Shown here one piece after another: positions 44,901 through 57,410 of a stretch of 64,000 nucleotides of DNA. This DNA is from Anaeramoeba flamelloides. Lineage: Eukaryota; Metamonada; Anaeramoebidae. A program made the position numbers and the translations under genes. Every line of letters begins with the position of its first letter. The stretch's first letter is position 1. The stretch lies in contig JANTQA010000042.1 in NCBI GenBank assembly GCA_027625915.1, positions 1,500,001-1,564,000 on the forward strand, read 5' to 3'. Below the pieces are notes generated by a model that worked only from the letters and a program-made list of their open reading frames with translations, had not been told where the DNA came from and did no database searches.

Positions 44901-47164
44901 TTCCATTTTATCCAAATTCAAAATCTATAATACCTGTACTTTTATAAAATTGTTCATAAATCAAAGAAACTTAAAAATAAATTATTTTTGTCAAAAAAAA
45001 AAACACATTTTTTTTTTGCTTTATTGGTGATTATCCCAATGGATAAAAGAAAAAAAAACACAAAAACAACTCAAAATTTCTTAAATTTTCAAACATGGAG
45101 AACGACAAGATCCTTCATATATTAAAATAAATACAGCATGTGTGCAATTGTTCTGGAAATAAAAATAAAGATCCATACTATTAATTAAAACCAATTTTTT
45201 TTAATAAGCCTTGGATGGATTTGGACACTTTTTGTTAGATAAATTTTTAATTAATATAATAGGATAATTGAAATCGATTTTCAAAAAGTTATATAGCATA
45301 TCCAAAACACGATTTTTTTTTAAAAATCTTGTTTAAAATGTAATTTTTTAAAGATTTTATTTGAAGAAAAATCACAAAAAACAGAGAAACTATGAAAAAG
45401 AAAAGAAAATAAAAGAGGAAGAACAAAAACAGTTTGTTAATTTTATACTTTGAGTAAGTATGATGAAATTTGTAGCAAAATTAACACTTACTATTAAAAT
45501 TTTACCAAAAATTAATTAAACTAACATTCAAAATTTTTGATAAATTAAAATAATTCAAAGAATCACAATAATTCAATTTGGAAACAATTTTGGTTATTGA
45601 AAATCTTTTTAATATTTTATGATTTTTTTGTTATTATTTTTCATTTCATTTTTTGAATTACCGAACCTGTTTGATTTGGTTGGATCAATAATTTTTTCGA
45701 ATTATTGATATTAGGTTAAAGTTTGGGTTCTTTTAAATAGAAAAATCACATAAAATTAGTTGATTGTATCTAAACACTTGATCGATCAATAATTATTAGT
45801 GAATTTCAACAAATTTACCAATGAGTTTTTGTGTTTTACTCTTTACAAAATTTTGGAAATACACTTAATTTATTTTTTTTGGTAATTATTTATTTTTTGT
45901 TTTGTAGATATTTTTGATAATTTATCAATAATTGTTAACATTAGAATTGGTTAGAAGTTCTAATTTGGTATTACTTCTAGAATTTGTTTAACTAAGTTTT
46001 TTTTTTTCAAAAATTCAATTTTGATGTGTTAAAAATTTTGAATGGGAGTTTATAAAATGTAAACAAAATATCTGGAAATAAATAAATTATGAGAGAACGT
46101 TAAAAAAATTTAAAATAAGGTGTAGAATTAAATTAAAAAAATATTAACTTTTTATGAATTAAAAAATTCTAATTAAGTAGCGATCTCAAATTTTCTAAAA
46201 TATAAAAAAAAAAAAAAATTTATTTTACCCAAATCTGATTTAATAAATATAATTATTAATAGCTGATTTTGGTTTAGCAAGAATCTTCCAAGACCCATTC
46301 AATGGACTCGGAAGGGATGGTAATGTTGTTACAATTTGGTATCGAGCACCCGAATTGCTATTAGGATCCGAACATTATACAAAGGCAATTGACATTTGGA
46401 GTATTGGCTGCTTGTTTTTTGAGCTTTTGAGGGGGATGACATTATTCCGAGGTGAAGAAATTAAAAGCAATCGTGTTGTCTTCCAACAGGATCAAATGAA
46501 AAAAATCACACAACTTTTAGGTGTCCCAGATAGCACCACATGGAATGGGATTGAAAAGTATCCGTTTTACCAAAATATGAAAGATTGGGTTGGTAAAACT
46601 AATACCTTATTAAAAAATATCTCTAGTAATGAAAAAATGGCCTTTAGTTTGCTTTCTAAAATGCTAATTTATGATCCACATAAAAGGATTACCGCAAAGG
46701 AAGCCTTAGAACACTCCTATTTCAGAGATTCACCATTACCAACAATCCCTGCATTTAAAAATTTAACAGAAAGGTTTCCAGAAAAGGAAATGGGGAAATA
46801 TGATGAATTACACCCAAACCCTGATCCTGAAAAACGCAAAAATCCAAACCCCGAAAAGCGAAGGAATCAAAAAATTGAAAACCAAAATTTTAGGAAAAGA
46901 AAAAATATCAGAAACCCCAGACAATCAGAAACAAAAACAATCGAAATACGGACACTAACAAACACCTCAAAAAATCCTTTGCAACGTAAACAATCTTTAA
47001 GACGATCAATTAAACCCAAAATGAAATTACAGCCAAATACCCAAAGAAGGAAAAGGAAAAATCCAATAAAAAACCCAATAAAACCGCAAAAAAATAAACC
47101 TTCACAATCAAGAACCAGCTTTACTAGGAAAAAAAAAAGAACAAATATAACAAAAAGGAAATAA
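41991..47164 (+). CDS. CDK8: Mediator-associated cyclin-dependent kinase, CDK8/CDKE family
   Basis: Kinase of the Mediator CDK module, which pairs with cyclin C to tune RNA polymerase II transcription. 466 residues from exons 41991-42489 and 46263-47164, joined as G|CT to give KIADFGLARIF. Seen: glycine loop GKGSYG, catalytic Lys in VAIKEY, helix-C STIREIKLLKEL (near plant CDKE), CDK8 signature FEYAEHDLYKIILHYH, HRDIKPANIL, DFG where animal CDK8 has DMG, and GNVVTIWYRAPELLLG with no phosphorylatable Thr before the P+1 loop, as in CDK8. Then HYTKAIDIWSIGCLFFELL, and HSYFRDSPLPT ending the lobe. The tail of about 120 residues is extremely basic (KNPNPEKRRNQ, RRKRKNPIKNPIKP), a likely nuclear localisation region. 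The first ATG is used; an in-frame TTG upstream is not a credible start. CDK8 is preferred to CDK10/11 because of the AEHDL segment. Confidence 0.93.
42490..46262 (+). other. CDK8: CDK8 intron, 3773 bp
   Basis: The donor gtaaataatt follows AAG ATT G; the acceptor ends attattaatag before ctgattttgg. It splits the codon immediately before DFG. It contains the TAAAC-ended element copy D (45517-46052) and an open stretch at 44713-45030 that resembles nothing known and is not needed for the frame. Confidence 0.85.
45517..46052 (+). mobile_element. Non-autonomous DNA-transposon-like element with TAAAC-type inverted ends, copy D
   Basis: It opens taaactaacattcaaaatttt and closes gatgtgttaaaaattttgaa then tgggagttta. 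It shares gatcgatcaataattattag, ggtattacttctagaatttg and ctaatttggtatt with the other copies. It ends about 210 bp before the CDK8 3' splice site. Confidence 0.62.
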
Positions 47165-47384
47165 AACCCTTAATTTTTTTTTTTTTTGATTCAATTGAAA
47201 TATTTTTTTTAAAGATATTAAATACTATTTGATTTATATTACTTTTTCTTCTGTTTGATATTTATTTTAAGGAATTATTTACACAATTTTGAACATTTTT
47301 CATTTCTTTTTTTTTTTTTTTTTTTAAGGTATTTTCATAAAGTTGGGAATTTTTTTTAAATACATTTCTTATAAAATTCTCTCT

Positions 47385-47850
47385 CTTGTAAGTAGTTCTA
47401 TTCGTAAAATCATAATATAAAATTAAGAGTAAAATATTAATACTTATTAGGTTATGTAACAATTGTGGTATTTCAAAATATGATCTTGAAAATTTTTATT
47501 AAAAATTGAAAAAAATTAGCTCTTTTTTGGAGAAAAGAGACATGTTAAAATTCAATAAAATACTAGAAATATACTTTAGATATAATATGAAATTTTAAAT
47601 AATGAAAAACTATTATTTTTTTTCCATTATAGAGAAATTCTATAAAGATTAAATCTTTTTGAAAAATAAAATGTATGTTCAAAAAGAAAAATAATAATCA
47701 GTAATTTTCACATTATAAAACCATTATCAAAAACCGAGATTAGAAAATTTCAAATCTTTTATTCAAGGAATATAATACGAAAAAACGAATTGGATTATTT
47801 GCTGGAATCAATAAATGATTTTTTTAACCTTCTTGGATATCAAAATAGTA
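47385..47850. repeat. Dispersed repeat, family R6, copy 2
   Basis: Colinear with 2640-3110: shared gtatttcaaaatat, aaagattaaatctttttg, gttcaaaaagaaaaataata, cagtaattttcaca and aaatcttttattcaagg. Highly diverged; no open frame. Confidence 0.5.
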
Positions 47851-48006
47851 TTATGAAAATCGAGTTGAAAAAAATATTTTATATTATAAATTTGACTTAT
47901 TATTTTGGAAATAATTTATTTTTTTTTTAAATGATTAATGATTTAATTTTCTTTTTCACTTTATTTGATTAAAAATTAAAATAATATAATAATCAAGACC
48001 ATTTTT

Positions 48007-48181
48007 TAGATAAAAATTACAAACTAAATTTAAGGCAAAAAAAAAAATCTGAAATTAATATTATTTTTCAGGATTTTTTTAATGCAAATTATTTTACTAG
48101 AATGTGAATTCTGTCCTTTAATTTGAGATTTTCTTTTGTAAATATTGTTGGAATTTTGTAATTTAAAAGGGAAAATGACTG
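48007..48181. mobile_element. Decayed relative of the 198 bp Tc1/mariner-type MITE
   Basis: Shares aatttaaggcaaaaa, the ttactagaatgtgaattctg middle, tttaatttgagattttcttt and the right end gggaaaatgactgt with the element at 39066-39263. The left end is eroded. Confidence 0.55.
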
Positions 48182-49086
48182 TCCTTTATTGTATAGGGTT
48201 TCATATTTAGAAATTGATAATTTATCAAATAATTACTAATTAGCTGATTAAGTCTTTTATTTTTTGAAATATATAAAAAATTAAAATAAAAAAATATAAT
48301 CAAAATCAAAAACATTCTTTTATTATCAAAATAGTTTAAATTATACGTTTTATTAGAATTATATTATCCAAAAAACAATTTGTATTTATTAATATTTTTT
48401 ATTATTTGAATATTATCTATACTTCATTTTATATTGGTTCAATAGATATAACTTCAATTTACTTTACGACTTTCAAATTAAATGTACCACAATTCAGATT
48501 TAAAGAGTATTATCTCCAAAATTAATCTTTCAGAAAATATAAAATGCTATGATCATTTTGTATTATAAGTACAACCAGTACCACGTTTTAGTATTACACT
48601 GTCAATGAAATTTCTGTTATAATATTACTTTTCAAAATTGATCAAATCGGTTTTTGTTAGTATTTTTGAAGAGTTTTTTGATTATTATTATTTAGATTAA
48701 AGTTTTTAAGCTTTTTTAATGATTACAAAAGGAAAAATAAAAAAAGATTATATAGTAATTAATTGAATTTTCTTACTTATATTGTAGAAAAATCAATATG
48801 TCAAAATCATCAATATAAAATATTTTTAAAAAATTTACCCAAAATCAAATTTTAACCACATGGTTCAACTAATTTTTAAGAACTGAACAAGTTACACAAA
48901 CTAAACCATCTCTTAATTTTTTTTTCGAATCTTAGTCATAATTCTCTAAAAGACCACCCAAACTTATACTAACACTCAATAAACCACTGTAAAATGAGTT
49001 TTTAAATATCAACTACCAATAGATCCCAATAGAATTAATTACTGTGAAAAAAAAATAAGAATTTGACCAATTTTGAAAATTAATAA

Positions 49087-49252
49087 TTTTCCTAAAAATT
49101 GAAACTACAAAAAAATAACAAATTAAGGTAAATTTTTTTGATTTATTTTATAAAAATTGTTTAGTTTCGAATACGAATTTTATTTTTTAATTTAAAATTT
49201 TTTTATGCATTAATTTTCGTTGAAAGTTTATACTTAAAGAATTGAACTGATG
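49087..49252. mobile_element. Second decayed relative of the 198 bp Tc1/mariner-type MITE
   Basis: Shares ctacaaaaaaataacaaatt, taatttaaaat and ttttcgttgaaagtttatac, then taaagaattgaactga, matching the right arm of the element at 39066-39263. More diverged than the copy at 48007. Confidence 0.5.
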
Positions 49253-51166
49253 CTATTTTCTTAATATCAAAAAAAAAAATACCCAACAATTAAGAATTTG
49301 GCAATGATCTCTAGTTTATAACTATGAAATTTTAAGATTAAATTCAAAAAAGTAGAAATGACAATATGAATTCAATAAAAACCCAAAATTTACTTATTTA
49401 AACGTGTCTGAAACTAAAAAAAAAAAAAACAATTAATTATTAATTGAAAATATAAAAAAAAAAATTATAAAAAAATTATTAGATAGAATAAAAAAATATA
49501 TTTTGATCTTTTGTTTTTACTCAATTTACATATATTTTTTATTTTTTTCCCTAAGGGGATTGAGTAATTATTTTTCACAATTATACAATTTAACTTAGTA
49601 AATAAACCCATTTATCAACTTTCTAGGAATAAGTTATCTTTTTTTAAAAGAATATTTTTATATAATTAATTTTCGGTTAAAAAGATCTGATCCATTTTTT
49701 GGTTTTTTGATTTCTAAAAACAAAAAGAAAACTATCAGAAAATCATTTTTATTTTTATGTAATCCGATTTTTAGTAAATAATATTAGTTTGTACAGATAT
49801 CAAACATTTCAAATTTAATCTTATTTGGAAAAAAACAGGAAAAATAAATGTAATATTAGATCCTCTAATATTCTAAAAAATTGCTTCTTGATTTTATTTT
49901 TAACTCATTACCAAATTATTACAAAAGAAATTATTTTCAAGGAAAAAGAGAGAAATCATATTTTCTTTGAAGAAAGAATACAACAATATTCTTTAAAAAT
50001 GAAACCACTAAGTTCAAAAATAACCCAATATATAGAATACCTTTAATTTCAAAAAAAACAAAAAACAAATAATTATTTTAACCTGAAAAATAAAATATTT
50101 ATTTGATTCGAAGAACAGTTCAAATCAATTTTTTCTTTTTATTAAATAAAAAAATATGAGAAAAACAAAAAATCAATCAAATTAAAAATTCCCCCAATAT
50201 ACTTTTTTAAAACTCTATAAAATTCCATTTTTAATCCAGAAAACTACTTTTTAATTTGATTATTTATAATCATTTATTAATAACCCAATCTTAATTTTTT
50301 CAGTAAGTCATTAACAACCCAAAGATTAAAGGGACCAATATTCTTTATTATTATTCAATTTTTTTGGGATTTTCAAACAAATCAAACAATTTTAAAATTA
50401 ATAATTATAATAAAAAAAAAAATTTAATATTATATATAATTGATTTGAATGATAACTGTTGCCTATTTTTTTGTATGCTTTATATTTGAAAAAGAATATT
50501 ACCTAATCTTCTAAATTTCAAGAAATTGAATAAATACTTGTGAAACAAATATAAATGTTCAAATTTTTTAGATTATCTTTGTATTCAATATTTGATTTAT
50601 TTTTCTTGTTTTTTTTAAATAAGATTAAATTTTCAAGTTATTTGTTCATAAAAACTATCTGAAATTACTAAAAGTGAGATATCAGATATTTAAAAAGATT
50701 TGGAAAATTTTTTTTTTTTGTATTTTGATCCAAAAATCCAAATATAAAGGGATGAGTTTTTTTTACTGAAAATTCCATTGGGGTAAAAAAACTACTTATT
50801 TTAAAAATTATAACTCATCTCTTGAAAGTGTATAAATGAGTCTTCCATTAAGTTTAATTGTATGTTTGTGTTAAAGAATTACTCTATTACCCTTGGTAAC
50901 AAAAAAAAATAAGAGTTAATAATTCCTTAAGAGAAAAAAAATCAAAGAATTTGTAATACAAAAAATCCTTAATTAATTTAACAGAAACAAAGATTGTTAT
51001 TGAACCAGTGTTGGTTTGGGCTAGAGTTTTATAAAACTCACAAGATTACTCTTCTATTATTTTTATTCTTTTTGTTGGCTGAAAAAAACAATTTTGTACT
51101 CTCATTTTTTTATTATTCTTCATTCACTTATTTTTTCATTTCTTTTCTTTCTTTTAATTAACAAAA

Positions 51167-54100
51167 ATGACAGAAATTACTTTTACACAAGATGTAATAC
51201 CAAATGAAAAAGAAACGGAATTAAGTCGTTCTTCCCTTTTCTCAAATCTACAAAGCAAAAAACCAAAACAAAAAATCACAAAACAAAATAATGATAAAAA
51301 AGAAAAAAAAAAAGTCACAGATATAAATTTTACGGATCAAACAAGAAACAAGATTTACGATTCAATTAAAACACAAAAAATAAGTGATCCACAAACCGAC
51401 AAAGAAAAGAAGAAATTAGGCTTGTTCGAAAATTCAGAATTATTACCAGAACTTACAGAAAGCCAACTCGATATTACAACACAAAACTTCGATTTTGACC
51501 ATTTAGGTGGTAAGTGTTTTATTATTTTTCTTCTTTTTTCTTCTTCTTTTTTCTTTTTCTTTGTTATTTTTTTTTGGTTTCTTGCCTTACTCGAATTTTT
51601 TTCAAGAGCCAAGACCACAATCTGATCGAAAACATTAAAAAAAAAAAAAACAACAAGATTTTGAGGTGTTGGCTTAGGTACTATTAAAAGAAAAAAAATT
51701 TAAAAAAATTATTTGCTATTTTTTGATGAACTATTTTCGGCACCAGCTCAAACACAACAAAACCTCTGTAAGTTCACATCATAAGTGAATTAAAAACACT
51801 CTTGTCTATGAGAACAAGCAATTGGTGTGTTTGAATAATAAATTAGGATAACTTTTACATTGTCTTTTCAGAAGAAAACAGATTATCTAAAAACAGAACA
51901 AAAAACACTACTCATTCAAAACAAATTACAGCCGTTCCAACCCTACCGCGAAATCTATGATAAACAGAAAATTCATTTTCTTTATCATACTTGACTTTTT
52001 ATGACAGGATTTTATGGTTATGTGATAGCCTATTACAAACCGTGAAATTTTATAATAGAACAAAAATTTCACAAAGAGAAAATATGAGAATTTGAATTTT
52101 TGAATATAAACTTTCTAAATGATCAATAATTTTTAAAACAATTTTCAGGTTTTTGGTGGAACTTAATTTCTAAATACCTTAAAATCAAAATGCAAGACAT
52201 TTTAAAGAAATCATCAAATTTGATCTTCGATCTTTGGCCTTTGAATGATTTGTTTTGAATTTTTGAATTTGTTTCAAAAACAAGAAGATTTTTTTCTCTG
52301 TCTTTCAAATAAGAAATTTTTTTAAAAAACCTATATCAAACCATAAAATGTATATGATAGAGTATAACCGAAGATTTTTTTTTTGTATTTAACTGAGACA
52401 AAAAATCAATTTCTAGGTCTGTCAAATTTCACGGTAGGTTTGGAACGGCTGTATTTTACATGTACTTTTGAAATGATCCTTAATACAATCAAAATTTGAA
52501 GGAATGTAATCATTTCTTGTTTATCCCCAAAAAAAGAGACAAAAAATTGAAATATTTTAATAAATATATAAAAAATAATCATTTTTTCATCAAATTACAA
52601 CCAAGTAACCAAACCAGTTTGAGCATCACTTATAGAACCTTTTATTACTCACCCTTTTAAAATGACTGTATTTCATTTTTCAAACAATTTCAAAATTGGA
52701 AAGAGAATAAAACAAAACATAAAAAAATCCAAAACGGAAACCACAGAAACAAGCATTATAAAATCGCCTTTGAATGGAATTAAAATTAAAATTTGAAGAC
52801 CTTATGAGATTCATAATCTCCAAATGGTTAAGATTTATTCTTTACGATCACTTAAATTGTAAATTCTAATTTTCACTTCTTAATCCCATATGATCTTTAT
52901 AAATTTACAGAAAAATAATAAATAAAATCATTATCACAAAAGAAGAAAAATAAAAATCTTGGATTAATTAATAAGAGCTGATTTATGAATTAATATAATT
53001 TTTGATCAAACTTTTTGATTTGTCCAATGGCTACAATTTTCATTTTCAAAAAATAAATGATAAAGAATGATAACCATAAAAAAATTACAATTTATTTATT
53101 TTTATTTTATTTTTTTTTTATTGAAGAGAAGTGATTCAACAAAATTACCTCCTGTTTGCCGTTAGGTTTTCCAGAATTCAAAAGAATGGAGTAAAATCAT
53201 AGATTTTATTCAATTCTTTGGAATTCTGGAAAACAGCCGTTAGCTTTTTTTGAGTTTTCTATTTCTTTGGAAAATCAATAGATTTTCGAAATAAAATAGA
53301 AAACCTCAAAAAAACCTAGAACACTTCACAAAAAAATCTAAAACTCAAAAAAACCTAGAACACTTCACAAATAAAATAGAAAACCTCAAGAAAACCTAGG
53401 AATTCTACGGCACTTGACGGCACTCGATGTTAGGTTTTTTTTAATTTTAGAAATAAAAAGAAAATTTCAAAAAATTTATTTTTATTTCTCAAATTAAAAA
53501 AACTAAAGACAAGTTTTTGGCGGTTTTCCAAAATTTAAAAGAATTAAGTAAAGTCTTTGATTTGACACTATTCTTTTGAATTCTGGAAAATTTGGGCACT
53601 CTACGGCACTTTACGGCACTATATAACACTTTTCGTTAGGTTTTTTTTTATTTTTGTTTTGATTAAAAAATCAATAGATTTTCGTTAGGTTTTTTTGATT
53701 TTTTTATTTGTTTGGAAAATCAATTGATTTTCATTAGGTTTTTTTTACTTTAGAAAGAAAAAGAAAATTTTTGAAATTTTCTTCTATTCTTCTGAATTCT
53801 GTAAAACTTAGGCACTCTACAACACTTCCAGAAACCCTAAATATATTTAGATTTTTTTATCCTAGCTATAATTTAGGCGAGATAATAACTCATGGGATAT
53901 CTTTTATTTAAAAAATGAAAAGAAACAATTTTATTTTTAAACAAATACAAGAAAAAAAAAAGAGAAAGAAAAGCAAGAAATGAAAGAGTGAAAAAAAATC
54001 ATAAAAAAAAGTAAAAACTTTAAAGTTTTTTTTTGTACCTCAAGTGTTGAATAATTCGGTGGTTGTTACTTTTTATGTAGAAAAATTCTTGGATCACCAT

Positions 54101-54651
54101 CATAATTTATTTTAATAAAGAGGTCTAAATACATAATTAACTCTAGATCAAATGAAATAAATTTTGTTTCAGTCAAAGGGGATATTCAACAAAAAAATTT
54201 CAAATTTCAATTATTTTTTATAATTGATCCATCAGGAATAAATCAGAAATAAGTTGAATAACATAGATTAAATCAAAGAATAGTTGAAATATGTATGGAG
54301 TAAATCTAATCAATCAATTTATTTTCTGAAAAATTGAATAACCCAAAATCCTTCGGAGTTACGAATTAAGAAAATAAAAAAAAAATTCATTTGGATCTCA
54401 AGATCAAAGATCCAAATAAAATTCCAATAGAAACCAATATGATTTTTCTCTACAACCATTTTTACTTATCAATAACATTAGAATAACACATTTTTGCCAA
54501 GTGAATATCAATCTTGCAAAAAAAAATGTTTTTTAAAAATTCAAAGAAAAAAATATAAAAAATAAAAAATTATAATTTATTTAAATACAAAAGCAATGTA
54601 AAAAACCATCAAAAACTCATATCAACGATTTTTAAGAATACTTAGTTTTAC

Positions 54652-54684
<33 letters not shown>

Positions 54685-57410
54685 GAACACATATCGCGTA
54701 GCAGTTATTTTTTTACATTAATTTATCTGTTTTTTTTTTTTTTTTTCAATATTCGCTTTTTTCTGCAGGAAGATTACAGATTGAAAATCGCACTATCTTC
54801 TTGAAAAAGTAGTTACCAAACTCAGTTTTTTACAAGAAATATATAACTTTTAATAAACAAAAAAATTTACAAAGTCAGTTTTTTTTTGTGAACAAGTTGA
54901 AAAGAAGAAAAGAGTGAAATGAAAATAATTGTTTTCTTACCAAACAAAAATTAATTGTATTTGTTCCAATGTTAAAAATAATTATCAAAATTTTCTAAAT
55001 TAAAAAAATTCATTTGCAACAATTTTTAAAAATAGAGTTTATAAATATAATAAATCATCATTAAAATTTTTAATAACCTAAACAAATAATTTGATCTATT
55101 TTTTTAAATTCCACTCAAAATTAACCTTCTCATTTTTTACAATCTCTCTCTCTCTCTCTCCCTCTCTCTCTTCATACCAATCCATAACAATCCATGCAAA
55201 TCCATACCAATCCATACCGACCCACAACAATCCATACCAACCCACATCAATCCATATCTCTGTTACTCTATCTTTTTATTACAGAATCAATTGAAGAATT
55301 TATTTCTAAAGATGAATTTAAAAAATCACTTGAAGAAGGTATTGATTTACGGGCATATGCAAAGCAAATTGATCAAGAACTTTGGGATATATCATTTTCA
55401 AATATTGAAGATTATTTATCATCTACCGATTTATTTGTATCATTTCATGAAGAATTAAATACCTGTGATAAAGTCTTGGGCTCTTTAGAAACCATGCTTG
55501 ATACTTTCCAGAATTCATTAGGCTCATTACCATCAGAAATAACATCATTACAGGAAGAAACATATTCGTTACATACTAAGGTAACAAACAGGAGGAATTT
55601 CGAAAAAAAAATCGATCGTGTGGTTGAAGAGTTAGCATTATCACAAGATTTTATACACAACCTAACGCATAGTCCGATCGATGAGACATATTTTGAAATT
55701 GTGGAAATTTTAGAAAAGAAATTAAAATATTGCAACAAGGAAATAAAAAAAAAAGAAGGGAAATTTATTGCAGCAAATGAATTAAAGCCACAATTGAAAA
55801 AAGGATGTGAAATAATTTGTAAAAGGGCAATTAATTTCTTTCTTGAAAAATTTAATTATTATAGCAAACACCGAGGAAGGGTCCAAATTAAAAAGCAAAC
55901 GGAATTTTTAAAATATCGATTTTTAATAAAATTTGTTCAAAAGCATGATCCCAGGAAGGCCAAAGAAATCATTAAATATTATAAAATCACATTTTCAAAA
56001 ATTTTTTATGAATCATTTCAAAAAATGTTCAAGCAAATAAATCGGCTTAAAATGGACACTGTAACAAAAACGGATTTAATAGGGTTGGATTATTTGCCAG
56101 TATCGACGGGCATCTTTAGCACCAAAAAGAAAAAAATATTAAATAAGAATTTGAAACCCTTTGAAATTGGCAATAGGAATCAAATACTCGATAAAGTGGA
56201 TCGTAATCCATTACATTTAGAAAATTGCATAAAAAAAAAAAAAACTCTACCGTTTGAAACCTTATTTAGAACTTTGAATTTAATATTATTAAGAATTGCT
56301 AAAAGTGAATTTTTGTTTACATCGGATTTTTTTAATAATCCTCATATTTCGAGTAATATTTTGAAACTAACAATAAACTCGGTTGAAAATTTCATTTCAG
56401 CGCATGTGAGAACCAACAATGACCCAATTGGCATATTACTAATGATCAAAATAAACCATTTATTAAATATTTCTTTATTTAAAGAGTCTATTCCCATATT
56501 GGATTCCTATTTTGATAATGTGAATATGATTTTATGGCCTACTTTTAAAAAAATTTTAGAAAATAATATACAATCGATTAAATCTGCGACTAAAAATTTG
56601 AATGTTAATTCAAATTCTATCAATATTTTTAAATTTAATAAGAATAAAAATAATCAACAATCGGATGAAAACCAAGATGATAACGATGGTGATGGCAACG
56701 ACTACGACGACGAAGATGACGACGAAGAAGACAAAATGATGAAAATAGATTTATTAACTAAAAAATATACAATTTTTATTAACAGTATTTTGTCTGTAAA
56801 TAAGCATCATAATGAAGAAATAATTACTTTTAGTTTGAAGTTTTTAAGAATTGAAATAGAGAAATATTTATCAAAAAAGGCTTTGCAAATTAAGGATTCC
56901 AAAAAGCAATTATTATATTTAATCAAAATTTATGATTATATTTTAACAACCTTAAACAAATCGGAAATTGATTCTGAAGAAACCCAAAGATTTAAATTGT
57001 TATCAGAAGAACAAATTAGTATTTATATCGAATTGGTTATTGGTAAACATTTTTCCAAGCTAATCCGATTTGTTAAAAGATGGTCTTTAGAAGACGAAAA
57101 GAAAAAATTTGATCAAAATGGCCCTGAAATTAAAAAAATGCAATCAATCCTATCCAGCTTCCAAAAAAATTGGAAAAAAAAAATTCAATTAACAAATGAA
57201 CAAATATTAAACGAAATTAAAAATTTGGACAATTCCTCTTTTGCCTTTAAATCTGCACTGTCTCAAATAATGAAATATTATGCTAGGTTTTTAGATTTGG
57301 TCAATATTATAGATAAACAAAAAAAATTATCCTATCTATTCGTCGACATTTCAATAATTATCAATGAAGTAAAAAGGATTTGTAAACCTTTTTTTACAAA
57401 AAAGAAATAA
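51167..57410 (+). CDS. VPS52: Vacuolar protein sorting-associated protein 52 (VPS52), GARP/EARP subunit
   Basis: Subunit of the GARP and EARP tethers, which capture endosome-derived vesicles at the trans-Golgi and at recycling endosomes. 822 residues from exons 51167-51509 and 55285-57410. The junction G|AA gives HLGESIEEFISKDEF. Exon 1 is a Lys-rich disordered start ending in SQLDITTQNFDFD, matching human ELDITSDEF. Exon 2 follows the human order: GIDLRAYAKQIDQEL, HEELNTCDKVLGSLETML, SEITSLQEETYSLHTKVTNR (coiled coil), KYRFLIKFVQKHDPRKAKEI, then IGLDYLPVSTGIFSTKKKK. Later come KTLPFETLFRTLNLILLR, NMILWPTFKKILENNIQSIK and, near the end, ALSQIMKYYARFLDL. An Asp/Glu/Asn-rich insertion (about 56660-56740) separates the mid and C-terminal parts. 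Length is close to the usual range for the family. The frame is continuous despite long A runs. It converges with the exonuclease gene. Confidence 0.95.
53155..53850. repeat. Modular dispersed repeat, family R3, largest copy (VPS52 intron)
   Basis: It contains every R3 module, some in both orientations: ttttccagaattcaaaagaa and its complement, cgttaggttttt, aaaatcaatagattttcg, and two GGCACT cores (near 53407: tacggcacttgacggcactc; near 53595: ggcactctacggcactttac, followed by ggcactatat). Internal palindromes suggest foldback structure. Confidence 0.65.
54195..54440. repeat. Dispersed repeat, family R5, copy 2 (VPS52 intron)
   Basis: Aligned with 31860-32110 through ataattgatcca/acaattgatacac, gagtaaatctaatcaatcaa, ccttcggagt, ttcatttggatc and aatagaaac. 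No open frame. Confidence 0.65.
54654..54684. repeat. (ATT)n microsatellite
   Basis: About ten perfect ATT units in the VPS52 intron. Confidence 0.9.
55144..55257 (+). repeat. (CT)n tract plus 10-bp minisatellite directly upstream of the VPS52 3' splice site
   Basis: CT repeats (55144-55170) are followed by about 8.5 copies of a decamer close to tccataccaa (55172-55257). They end 28 bp before the exon. The decamer is GC-richer than the rest of the intron. An open frame happens to run through the decamers into exon 2, but family alignment shows exon 2 joining exon 1 instead. Confidence 0.85.

Larger units (their letters stand above)
47165..51166. other. Intergenic DNA between CDK8 and VPS52
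   Basis: About 4 kb of AT-rich spacer between two plus-strand genes. It contains an R6 repeat copy and two decayed relatives of the 198 bp MITE. Open stretches such as 49825-50046 have no recognisable similarity. The pyrimidine-rich stretch just before the VPS52 ATG (51130-51155) is probably promoter or leader. Confidence 0.5.
51510..55284 (+). other. VPS52: VPS52 intron, 3775 bp
   Basis: The donor gtaagtgttt follows TTA GGT G; the acceptor ends ctttttattacag before aatcaattgaag. Phase and family alignment both support it. It carries R3 and R5 repeats, an ATT microsatellite, and a CT tract plus a 10-bp minisatellite directly before the acceptor. Confidence 0.88.

Noticed and set aside
44713-45030. 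105-codon open frame in the CDK8 intron as a nested gene
   Set aside because: No recognisable family, composition like the surrounding spacer, and no coding-type codon use. Frames of this size occur by chance in TAA-poor patches of AT-rich DNA.
55194-55284. VPS52 start within the decamer repeat (protein beginning MQIHTNPYRP)
   Set aside because: The frame through the decamers is accidental. A splice acceptor follows at 55284, and exon 1 at 51167-51509 supplies the conserved LDIT segment in phase.
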